Shown piece by piece: positions 15,355 through 22,321 of a stretch of DNA of 35,863 nucleotides; the stretch's first letter is position 1, and each line of letters opens with the position of its first letter. The position numbers and the translations under genes are program-made. Below the pieces are notes generated by a model that saw only the letters and a program-made list of their open reading frames with translations, had not been told where the DNA came from and ran no database searches. Source of the DNA: CAYFUR01 sp964346275. Its GTDB lineage: Bacteria; Sumerlaeota; Sumerlaeia; SLMS01. Location of the stretch: positions 1 to 35,863 of the forward strand of contig CAYFUR010000028.1 of NCBI GenBank assembly GCA_964346275.1, given 5' to 3'.

Positions 15355-17059
15355 GCGGGCGGCCGAGAGCCACGTAGAGCCGTGCCAGGGCCGTCTGGTA
15401 ATTCAAGAGGGTGTTATTGTAGTTCGTCTCGACAGAGAAGAGATCGTCCTGGGCAAGGCGGACTTCCGTGACCGTTGCGAAACCGACTTCAAATCGTCCG
15501 TTGATCAGTTCGAGGCTCTTGCGGGCCTGTTCCACGCTCTTTCTCAGGATCGTCAACTGAACTTCCGTCGCCAGAACGTTTCGGCGCGCCGAGAGGGCTT
15601 CCTGGCTGATGGATCGTTCGAGGGAAAGCCGGTTCGTCTCGACCTGTTCGAGGGAAAGGATGGCGCGGCGATAGGCTTCGCGGCGCTGGATGTTGACAAG
15701 CGGTATGCGCAGGCCGAGGCCGGCGTCCCATCCTTCATTCACAAAGCCGAGGGATTCCTGGGCTCCCGTGGCCGCATCGCTGCGATTATATCCCGCATCG
15801 AAATTGAGCGTCGGCAGGACATCGTTCCGGGCTACTGCCTTGGACAGTCGCGCCTGCGTCACCCCGATGTCTGACTGCATGAGTTCCATGCGCTGATCCA
15901 ACGCTTCGGACATCGCCGTGGTTTCCGGGGGAACTTCCATGCGCCCGCGTTCCGCCAATTCGGCGGTGATATCGACAAAGGAAATCGGTGTGTCGAGCGG
16001 CAATCCCAGGAGGATCAGCATGTTTTCGCGCTGCTGGTCGAGATTCCGCCGGCGCTCGATGGCGGTTTGTAATTCGCGCAAGTAGTTGATTTCCGCACGC
16101 AGGATTTCCGACTGGTCGACTCGGCCTTCCGAAAAGCGGATCTTCGTCTCCTCCAGGAACTGCAGGCGAATGGTGATGGCGTCCCTGGAAACCTCAAGGG
16201 AGCGGGCCGCCTGGAGAATTTCAAAGTAGCTTTGAATCACATCGAAGGCCACGTCGCGCTGGGCGAGACGGTCGTCAAGAACCTGGTCGATTTCACTGAG
16301 GCGCGCGCTGCGCAGGTCGGCGGTTCCAACGTCGATGCCGCCGCCGCGAAGCAGGGGCTGGAGGAAGCGCACCTCGGCGTTTGAAGAATAGTTTCTGGTG
16401 CCTTCGCTTCCACCGCCGTCATCGGTTTTCTGGTCGACGCGCTGGAGATTGGAATCGAGGGTGATCTGGCCTCCTGTGGGGAGGTCCACGCCGCTTTCGA
16501 TTCCTCCCTGGTTAGTGTAGGTGTCCGTTCGCTGAACGGTGTCCACCTGGAGGCCTGTTTCGGGATCGAATCGGGTGGCGTTGCGGTTAATGCCGTGTTC
16601 ATAGCGGGAATCAGCGACAATGTCGACAAAGGGAATGAAGTCTGCCTCGGCGGAGCGCGTTTGCGAGCGGGCGATCAGGACGCTGCGGCGTGAATTTTGA
16701 AGCTGGAAGTTATTCTCCCGGGCGACTTCGATGAGTTGAGGAAGCGTCATCGCATGCAAGTCCGCCGATTCCGGGACCTCGGGGAAGACAATGGATGAGG
16801 TGACCACGTCGTCGGAAAAAGTGGGAAGAGACCTCAGGTATTTGGCCGTGAAGTCCTGCTCTTCTCCTTCCGTATAGCGGAGCAATTCATAGTCGGGGAG
16901 AGTACCCGGTTCGATGAGAAAGCTGGTTCCTGGCGCCGCGGGATTGGGTTGGTCATCGGTTTGAGCCAGCGCGACTCCCAACGCGGCAAGGTGGCAAAAT
17001 GCCAGAAAGGCGCCGGCCAAAAGCCCTCCGCATCGTGATCCCCCGAAAAAAACGGCCAT
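15347..17059 (-). CDS. TolC-family outer-membrane efflux protein
   Basis: 570 residues. The signal peptide is hydrophobic over residues ~9-32 (cleavage near ALAQ). An acidic ~75-residue spacer precedes two outer-membrane efflux (OEP) repeats. The first opens with the block MTLPQLIEVARENNFQLQ; the second has DQRMELMQSDIGVTQARLSK and long amphipathic helices with VEQARKSLELINGRFEVG and TVTEVRLAQDDLFSVETNYN, which are typical OEP features. The protein would form a trimeric channel for export or efflux. No inner-membrane pump or membrane-fusion gene is adjacent, so its partner is unknown. The ATG at 17059 has GGAGG with 5-nt spacing; the TTG at 17071 would overlap that site. An inverted-repeat structure lies immediately upstream. 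Confidence 0.9.
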   Translation of the reverse strand: MAVFFGGSRCGGLLAGAFLAFCHLAALGVALAQTDDQPNPAAPGTSFLIEPGTLPDYELLRYTEGEEQDFTAKYLRSLPTFSDDVVTSSIVFPEVPESADLHAMTLPQLIEVARENNFQLQNSRRSVLIARSQTRSAEADFIPFVDIVADSRYEHGINRNATRFDPETGLQVDTVQRTDTYTNQGGIESGVDLPTGGQITLDSNLQRVDQKTDDGGGSEGTRNYSSNAEVRFLQPLLRGGGIDVGTADLRSARLSEIDQVLDDRLAQRDVAFDVIQSYFEILQAARSLEVSRDAITIRLQFLEETKIRFSEGRVDQSEILRAEINYLRELQTAIERRRNLDQQRENMLILLGLPLDTPISFVDITAELAERGRMEVPPETTAMSEALDQRMELMQSDIGVTQARLSKAVARNDVLPTLNFDAGYNRSDAATGAQESLGFVNEGWDAGLGLRIPLVNIQRREAYRRAILSLEQVETNRLSLERSISQEALSARRNVLATEVQLTILRKSVEQARKSLELINGRFEVGFATVTEVRLAQDDLFSVETNYNNTLLNYQTALARLYVALGRPLI

Positions 17060-17072
17060 CAATGCCTCCAAA

Positions 17073-17136
17073 GATTCCAGTCTCTCGGCGCAGGGGAAAG
17101 TTCCCTTGCGCTCGTCCTCACAGTTTCCCTGGAATC
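17073..17136 (-). promoter_or_regulatory. Nested inverted repeat in the leader of the TolC-like gene
   Basis: Outer arms GATTCCAG (17073-17080) and CTGGAATC (17129-17136) are perfect complements. Inside lies a second hairpin, GCGCAGGGGAA (17088-17098) against TTCCCTTGCGC (17101-17111), with one G-T pair. In the minus-strand transcript the outer stem ends 3 nt before the GGAGG ribosome-binding site. This could be an operator or an RNA structure controlling translation. Confidence 0.45.
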
Positions 17137-17183
17137 AGCCCTTCGCAAAATGACCGGGAAGCTACCGGCATCGCTCAAATCTG

Positions 17184-17210
17184 CTTCTCCCCCTGCAACC
17201 GGGGGAAGGG
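17184..17210 (+). promoter_or_regulatory. Hairpin that can mask the panC ribosome-binding site
   Basis: The pyrimidine tract TTCTCCCCC (17185-17193) can pair with GGGGGAA (17201-17207) across a 7-nt loop. The right arm is part of the purine-rich ribosome-binding site GGGGGAAGGG, 9 nt before the panC ATG. Confidence 0.35.
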
Positions 17211-17219
17211 AAAATTCGA

Positions 17220-18062
17220 ATGGAGATTGTCGCAACGATCGAAAAAATGCGCGAGCATGTGAAGGCCTGGCGCGCGAAAGGCAAATCCATCGCCTTTGTG
17301 CCGACCATGGGCGGATTGCATCGCGGCCATGTCGCTCTGATGGAAAAAGCTCGCTCGTCAGGCGACGTGGTTGTCCTTTCCTCCTTTCTGAATCCCAAGC
17401 AGTTCAACGATCCGGAAGACTTCGAAAAGTATCCCCGGGATCTCGATCAAGACAAGAAAATCGCCAGGAAAAATGACGTCGACGTCTTCTTCGCTCCAAC
17501 ACAAGAAGAGATGTATCCCCCCGGATTTCTTACGACTGTGAATGTCAGTTATCTGAGCCGAAAGCTGGAGGGGGAATTTCGCCCCGGCCATTTCCGGGGC
17601 GTCTGCACCGTCGTTATGAAGCTCCTTTCCATTGTCGAGCCACAGCGCCTTATCCTGGGGCTGAAGGATGCCCAGCAGTTTGTCATCCTGGAGCACATGA
17701 TTGCCGATCTGGCGATGGATATCGATGTGATCGGTGTGCCTACCGTTCGGGATCCCGATGGTCTCGCGCTTTCAACGCGGAATGGCCTCCTGACCAAGGA
17801 ACAACGGCAAAAAGCCCTCTGTATGAGCCGGGCATTAAGGCGTGTTCATTTTCTGGTGCGCAAACAGGGGATCCTCCATGCGGGGGAATTGCTGGGCGCG
17901 ATCCGGTCGACAATCGATACGGCGGGTGCGGATCTGGAATACGCGGATATCGTCAGCCGCAGCACTCTCGAGCCACTTGACCACGTTGTTCGGGGCGGAA
18001 CCTTTGTCTTGCTGGCGATCAAAGTCGGCGATGTGCGCCTCATCGATAACACCCGGATTTGA
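17220..18062 (+). CDS. panC: Pantothenate synthetase
   Basis: 280 residues, the normal family length. Joins pantoate and beta-alanine using ATP in coenzyme A synthesis (cytoplasm). Motifs are FVPTMGGLHRGH (the HIGH-like ATP site), SSFLNPKQF, FRPGHFRGVCTVVMKL, LKDAQQFVI, VRDPDGLALSTRN (a KMSKS-like region with LSTRN where LSSRN is common) and the C-terminal LIDNTRI. The ATG at 17220 has a strong GGGGGAAGGG site upstream. panB and panD are not adjacent in this window. It is divergent from the TolC-like gene. The 3' flank of about 210 bp to the next ORF holds no clear hairpin terminator. Confidence 0.96.
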   Translation: MEIVATIEKMREHVKAWRAKGKSIAFVPTMGGLHRGHVALMEKARSSGDVVVLSSFLNPKQFNDPEDFEKYPRDLDQDKKIARKNDVDVFFAPTQEEMYPPGFLTTVNVSYLSRKLEGEFRPGHFRGVCTVVMKLLSIVEPQRLILGLKDAQQFVILEHMIADLAMDIDVIGVPTVRDPDGLALSTRNGLLTKEQRQKALCMSRALRRVHFLVRKQGILHAGELLGAIRSTIDTAGADLEYADIVSRSTLEPLDHVVRGGTFVLLAIKVGDVRLIDNTRI

Positions 18063-18276
18063 GCCCCATGATCGGATTTCCAGGGATTGGGCCCGGGGGA
18101 AACCCGGACCGGCCCCATCCGGCGAAATCGTATATCGTTTTCTCACGGTCCAATATCGGCCGGCGTTCACCAGTTAGTGTTGACGGCCTCTTCTATAAAG
18201 GGTTTTCCTAACCGCGAGGCTGCTTGAATTCAACTCGCCTCCAAATGGAATTCGTCTCAGCTAGGATCCAACTTAA

Positions 18277-18501
18277 ATGGCTTTGAAGAATCAGAAATTT
18301 CCACCCCTCTTGGCCGACAGGAATCTCCGTTCCGAAATCCCCCTGCACCAGACGGAGTTCAAAGACACCGATCCGGAAATGCTTTTTGCTCTTTGGGAAA
18401 TGGAACAAGGAGTCGATCCGGACCAGTCGCTGGAAACCGTCCAGAATGCGACAGTGCTCTATGACAAGTTTCGGCCGAGGATATCCCGCCGCCACCGATA
18501 A
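18277..18501 (+). CDS. Hypothetical 74-residue protein
   Basis: No recognised family. The ATG at 18277 has AGGA about 10 nt upstream, an acceptable ribosome-binding site. Composition is acidic in the middle (a run of Asp/Glu around PEMLFALWEMEQG) with a basic C-terminus, RPRISRRHR. No signal peptide or membrane segment. It lies between panC and the SUMT fusion, with 100 bp downstream to the latter. It could be a chance ORF; the overlapping minus-strand frame (18208-18495) is equally short and less well started. Confidence 0.4.
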   Translation: MALKNQKFPPLLADRNLRSEIPLHQTEFKDTDPEMLFALWEMEQGVDPDQSLETVQNATVLYDKFRPRISRRHR

Positions 18502-18601
18502 GCCACTCGATCATCTTGAAAAACTCGAATTCAGCTTGCCGCCCGGTCCCTGAGCAGAGGGGGATCGGGCATTGATTTATTCCATTTGAAGAAGCCCCCC
18601 A

Positions 18602-20326
18602 ATGGCAAGGCGCGAGGGAAAACTCTATCTTGTCGGAGCTGGCCCCGGGGCCCCGGAACTGCTGACCGGCCGCGCCCAGCGGTTGATTCGCTCCTGCGAT
18701 ATTCTTCTTTTTGATCAATCCATCAGTGGGGATCTCCTGGGTCTCGCCTCCCGGGACGCGGAGTTAATTGGCATTGGGGATGAATATGGTCCTGAGAATT
18801 ACCTTTCGCGGCGTTTAATCCAGCGGATCCGGCTGGGGCTGGAGGCCGTGCGTCTTGGTGCCGGCGATCCTTTCAGCGAGGGCCGGCTCCTGGAAGAAGC
18901 GTTCCTCTGCCGCGAAGAGGGAATCGCCTTTGAAATCGTTCCAGGGATCAGCCTGCTCAGCGAAGCCTGCAGCCAGGCCGGAATCCCTCTTTTCGAAAAG
19001 ACCCTTTCCCGGTCGGTCCTCTTTATTAAGGGGCCTTTTCAGAACCTGATCGAAGAATCGAAGGAACAGCGGGAAGCCACGCCTCCTCAGGAATCGGAAA
19101 GACGGCGAGGCGGCGTGCGGATACGCAGAAGGAGGAAAGCGCCGGAAGGGAAAGATGCTCCCCGCTTGCGCGTCTCGAGCGAGTTCCGTCCCGCCGCCGA
19201 TGGCCTCTGGTTGCGCTCGGGGCGATCCGATACACGGCCCGCCAACCGGGGTGGCAGCGAATCGCATGCAGTGCCCGTGGACTGGGAAGCAGCAGTCAAA
19301 GCGGCCGAGACGATCGTGGTGGGCAATGTCCAGGGAGCGATCTCGATCATTCGCGATGGCCTGCTGGAGGGAGGCGCCGCAGCGGAAACACCGGTGGCTT
19401 TGCTCGATGGGGGGGCAGAAGGGGTGGCAGCCGCTCAATTCAGCTGCTTGAGGGAGATGGAACGGGATTTCTCTGGCGAGCGCCTTTCCTCCACTTCATT
19501 TCTTGTGGTCGGGGATGTGATCAACTTGCGCGAAGCTCTGGTTCCTTCGGAACAGGAGCAGTCACTGGGCAAGCGATACGCCGTCGTCTTTACAGGGGAA
19601 TTCGAGGAATCACTGGATCGCTGGATCACGATGCGGGGTGGCGAAGCCGTCCACTTCGAAGTGAGTCGATATACAACGATCCCGGGTATCCTCGAGGAGA
19701 TGGAATTGCTCTCAGATGATCTCAGGCAGGCAACGCACCTGTTTTTTTCCTCAGAAGCGGTGGTTGATCGGTTCCTGGATATTATGGGAAAGGGCCTGGA
19801 TATCCGCAGCCTCGATGGGAACTGCCGTCTCGGGGTTACAGAGCAATCGGCGCGCGACAGGCTGGCCGCCTCGGGGATGGTTTCCAGCTTGTTGGACACG
19901 CATCAGCTTGAGGCGTTTCTCGGCGGAAATCGGCACGCGCTGGTTGTGATGCTTTGTGAAGCGGGGCCCGAGCCTGCGCTTGCCGGCCATTTCCGGAAAG
20001 CAAATGCCCGGCTCTTGGCGGTGCCTTTGCTGGACCGCGTGCCTTCCAAGGGATGCATATACGATTTGCAGTCGGAACTTTTGAACGGACAATTGGCAGT
20101 GGTTGTTTTTTGTTCGCCGCTGGCGGTGCGATGTCTTGCCGAGCAACTGGGGGAAGGCATGTTGAGAAACCTGCTGGAGGAGCCCGAAGTCATTTCTATT
20201 GGAAAGGAAACGGGACAGGAGCTTTCTCGCGCCGGCGTGCTTTTCCGCCCCTGGAGGCGTCCAGGGGAGAAGCCCCCGGATGGGGCTCGCTCTCGGGCCG
20301 AGAAAAATCGGGACACCGATTGGTGA
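18602..20326 (+). CDS. Diverged uroporphyrinogen-III C-methyltransferase / uroporphyrinogen-III synthase fusion
   Basis: 574 residues. N-terminal SUMT (tetrapyrrole methylase) domain: LYLVGAGPGAPELLTGRA (usual GPGD is GPGA), LLFDQSIS keeping the conserved Asp, RLGAGDPFSEG (usual RLKGGDPFIFG) and FEIVPGIS. Residues ~150-225, inside the methylase, are an Arg/Glu/Gly-rich apparently disordered insert containing RIRRRRK. The methylase then resumes (VDWEAA..., TPVALLDGG, FLVVGDVINLREAL). Residues ~325-560 resemble HemD: AVVFTGEF, LFFSSEAVV, VVFCSPLAV and SIGKETGQELSRAG. Canonical activity would be making uroporphyrinogen III and methylating it to precorrin-2 for siroheme or B12. The altered SAM-site motifs make methylase activity uncertain. 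No other heme or B12 genes are in the window. The ribosome-binding site is weak. It converges on the GT4 gene with a single base between stops. Confidence 0.75.
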   Translation: MARREGKLYLVGAGPGAPELLTGRAQRLIRSCDILLFDQSISGDLLGLASRDAELIGIGDEYGPENYLSRRLIQRIRLGLEAVRLGAGDPFSEGRLLEEAFLCREEGIAFEIVPGISLLSEACSQAGIPLFEKTLSRSVLFIKGPFQNLIEESKEQREATPPQESERRRGGVRIRRRRKAPEGKDAPRLRVSSEFRPAADGLWLRSGRSDTRPANRGGSESHAVPVDWEAAVKAAETIVVGNVQGAISIIRDGLLEGGAAAETPVALLDGGAEGVAAAQFSCLREMERDFSGERLSSTSFLVVGDVINLREALVPSEQEQSLGKRYAVVFTGEFEESLDRWITMRGGEAVHFEVSRYTTIPGILEEMELLSDDLRQATHLFFSSEAVVDRFLDIMGKGLDIRSLDGNCRLGVTEQSARDRLAASGMVSSLLDTHQLEAFLGGNRHALVVMLCEAGPEPALAGHFRKANARLLAVPLLDRVPSKGCIYDLQSELLNGQLAVVVFCSPLAVRCLAEQLGEGMLRNLLEEPEVISIGKETGQELSRAGVLFRPWRRPGEKPPDGARSRAEKNRDTDW

Positions 20327-20327
20327 T

Positions 20328-21476
20328 CTATGCCCGCTGGTCGAGAGCGTCCTTGTAGATATCGAGGTATCGTTCTGCCGTCTTGCCAATCGGGAAATTC
20401 TTTTCCGCGTAAAGACGGCAGGAGCGGGCGAGCCGGTCCCCCTCCTTTTGGCACCGCTCTGTCGATTCCATGGCGGTCATCGCCCAGGTGGCGGGGTCTT
20501 CGCCCTCGACCATGTAAGCCATCGGGGAAGGGGGGAGGATTTCCGGTGAAATCGCGCCGGCAAGGGTGATGGCCGGCAGTCCGGCGGCGAGCGCTTCGGC
20601 CAGGACCAGGCCGAAGGGCTCGTCTTTTGCCGGATGGATCAGGAGATCGGCCGCGTGAAGCGCCTCGATTGGATCATGGATTCTGCCGGCAAAGCGAATA
20701 TGCGATTCAATACCGAGTTGCTGGGCCTTCTTTTTCAGCATTTCGCGCTGCGGGCCGTCTCCGGCAAACAAAAGCATCGCCTGGGGGAAAGCTTCCGCAC
20801 GGAGGCGTTTCAGGGCTTTCAGTGACAGCAAGGGGTTCTTTCTCTCGATCAGTGAACCGAGTTGCAGAAGCAGGGGAGAGGCGTCCCGGGGGATATTCAA
20901 ACCGCGGCGCGCCGCAGCCCGGGCCTGGGTGGATGCGACGGTGAACTGGCCGAGGTCGATTCCATTGGGAACAAGGCGGATCTGGTGGCTGGGAACTCCA
21001 GCTTGCCGCAGGCCTCGCGCAACCTTTCGCGATATGGCGCAGATGGTTAAGCGTTCTGACAGATTCTGAAGATACCAGCGCTTGACGAGAGGACGGAGAA
21101 ACACACCCTTTTCCGCCCAGGCATGAATACCGTGTTCCGTGAGAAGACACGGCAGGCCCGTTTTCCGGGAAGCCTCTCGCGCAACGGCGTCGGCGCGGAG
21201 CAAATGCGCGTGCAGCAAGTTTGCGCCTGATTCGCGAATAGCATCCAGGACTGCCGGGCTTCCGGAAAGGGGGTGCCACCCTTGATCTCCTGTATAGATC
21301 CGCCCGCCAAGGCGCATGGCTTCCTGCTCGATTGCGCCTCTCAAAGGCCCATCTTTTTGGAGCGCGAAAACGGAAACCCGGAGGTGCTCCGGTGACCACG
21401 CGCGCAACAGGGAAAGGACGAGCCTTCCCGGCCCGTCCTGGGCAAATCCACGGATGATTTTCAGAATATGGACCAA
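20328..21476 (-). CDS. GT4-family (GT-B fold) glycosyltransferase
   Basis: About 382 residues. The N-terminus VHILKIIRGF is the first beta-strand of the GT-B fold, followed by NLLHAHLLRADAV and LTEHGIHAW in the acceptor half. The C-terminal nucleotide-sugar half has LVPNGIDLGQF, LLLQLGSLIERKNP, LLFAGDGPQREML and the retaining E-x7-E element in DEPFGLVLAEALAAG. It would add a sugar to a lipid- or protein-linked glycan on the cytoplasmic face. The start is uncertain: TTG at 21476 or TTG at 21488, both without a Shine-Dalgarno site. Longer frames run into the tRNA-Leu gene and are artefacts. Only about 18-30 nt separate the tRNA 3' end from these starts, so the gene is probably transcribed through the tRNA. 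Confidence 0.88.
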   Translation of the reverse strand: MVHILKIIRGFAQDGPGRLVLSLLRAWSPEHLRVSVFALQKDGPLRGAIEQEAMRLGGRIYTGDQGWHPLSGSPAVLDAIRESGANLLHAHLLRADAVAREASRKTGLPCLLTEHGIHAWAEKGVFLRPLVKRWYLQNLSERLTICAISRKVARGLRQAGVPSHQIRLVPNGIDLGQFTVASTQARAAARRGLNIPRDASPLLLQLGSLIERKNPLLSLKALKRLRAEAFPQAMLLFAGDGPQREMLKKKAQQLGIESHIRFAGRIHDPIEALHAADLLIHPAKDEPFGLVLAEALAAGLPAITLAGAISPEILPPSPMAYMVEGEDPATWAMTAMESTERCQKEGDRLARSCRLYAEKNFPIGKTAERYLDIYKDALDQRA

Positions 21477-21506
21477 GAGAGGAGGCAATCGCCGGGTTGG
21501 AAAGAA

Positions 21507-21591
21507 TGGTGACCGAGGAGGGACTCGAACCCACACGCCTTTCGGCACCAGGACCTAAACCTGGCGCGTCTGCCAATTCCGCCACTCGGCC
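21507..21591 (-). tRNA. tRNA-Leu, anticodon UAG
   Basis: Full type II cloverleaf on the minus strand, with CCA encoded (85 nt including CCA). Acceptor stem GGCCGAG pairs with CTCGGTC with one G-U. The anticodon arm is CCAGG-TTTAGGT-CCTGG, anticodon TAG at 21557-21555, reading CUN Leu codons. A long variable arm (TGCCGAAAGGCG) and TTCGAGT T-loop are present. The T-stem GTGGG/CCCTC has one T-T mismatch. A GT4 gene lies just downstream on the same strand. Confidence 0.95.
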
Positions 21592-21705
21592 ACTGGCAAG
21601 ATTCTCCTACGCGGGGACGGCCAGGCAATCAACGCAAAATTTCCCGTGATTCAGTGCGCTGTGGGCCCACAGAGTATTCACCGATTTGAAACCAGGAGGT
21701 CTCGA

Positions 21706-22125
21706 TTGAGAATTCAGACGGAAACGATTTCGGTCTCGACGAAGGGTTATACAGACATCATCGATCTGACCGATGAATTGAACCGGAGGCTGGCGGAAAC
21801 GGGCATGCGCAGTGGCACGGTGACGCTGTTTATCGGCGGGTCTACAGCGGGGCTGTCCACAATCGAATACGAGCCCGGCCTGCTGAAAGACCTGCCGGAG
21901 ATGTTCGACCAGGTTGCGCCCTATGAAAAAGACTATGCTCATCACCAAACGTGGGGAGACCGGAACGGAGCAGCCCATTGCCGGGCGCCATTGATCGGGC
22001 CATCGCTTGTGATTCCATTCGTAAACAGACGCTTCACCCTGGGCACATGGCAGCAGGTTGTCCTCTTCGACTTCGATGATCGCGGCAGGCAGCGGGAGGT
22101 CGTGTGCCAGTTTCAGGGCGAATAA
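21706..22125 (+). CDS. YjbQ/UPF0047 family protein
   Basis: 139 residues. The TTG start at 21706 is decided by AGGAGG (21694-21699) with a 6-nt spacer; an upstream frame to 21646 lacks any such site. Family features are GGSTAGLSTIEYEPG, the WGDRNGAAH segment with its His, LIGPSLVIPFV and LGTWQQVVLFDFDDRGRQREVV. The E. coli protein has an HTS motif where this one has GST, matching the subfamily with 'GSTAG..TIEYEPG'. The family folds as a small beta-sandwich trimer; thiamine-phosphate-synthase-like activity has been reported for some members, but the in vivo role is unclear. It is divergent from tRNA-Leu and GT4, and stands alone. Confidence 0.9.
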   Translation: MRIQTETISVSTKGYTDIIDLTDELNRRLAETGMRSGTVTLFIGGSTAGLSTIEYEPGLLKDLPEMFDQVAPYEKDYAHHQTWGDRNGAAHCRAPLIGPSLVIPFVNRRFTLGTWQQVVLFDFDDRGRQREVVCQFQGE

Positions 22126-22138
22126 GTTTTTCATTGGT

Positions 22139-22161
22139 TTTGTTCGAAAACGTGGAACAAA
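22139..22161. promoter_or_regulatory. 7-bp inverted repeat between the YjbQ-family and DUF5666 genes
   Basis: TTTGTTC (22139-22145) and GAACAAA (22155-22161) are perfect complements around a 9-nt spacer. No T run follows, so an operator is more likely than a terminator. It lies 14 bp after the YjbQ-family stop and about 160 bp before the next start. The rest of the 196-bp gap shows no supported gene. Confidence 0.3.
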
Positions 22162-22321
22162 TCCCCGTTGCGCGTACCATAAGGAACAGGGTAAGATAAG
22201 TCCGATGAAAAAACCCTTGAATTCGGCGTGTTCAGAACCTCCCGGCGCTTTGGCGAACTTCTGGTTTCATTGATTGCTGAATTCCGAGCGCTCACCGATA
22301 CTCTAAGGAAAGGTTCGACCG

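Noticed and set aside
20707..21585. 292-residue minus-strand frame beginning MAELADAPGLGPG
   Set aside because: This N-terminus is the known translation artefact of a tRNA-Leu gene, and the frame then runs out of phase through the GT4 gene.
22205..22273. 22-residue ORF starting MKKPLNS
   Set aside because: Weak ribosome-binding site, no hydrophobic core and no conservation evidence; likely chance.
22274..22302. TTGCTG-N17-GATACT as promoter of the DUF5666 gene
   Set aside because: A start from this pair would fall inside the gene's ribosome-binding site at 22305-22313.
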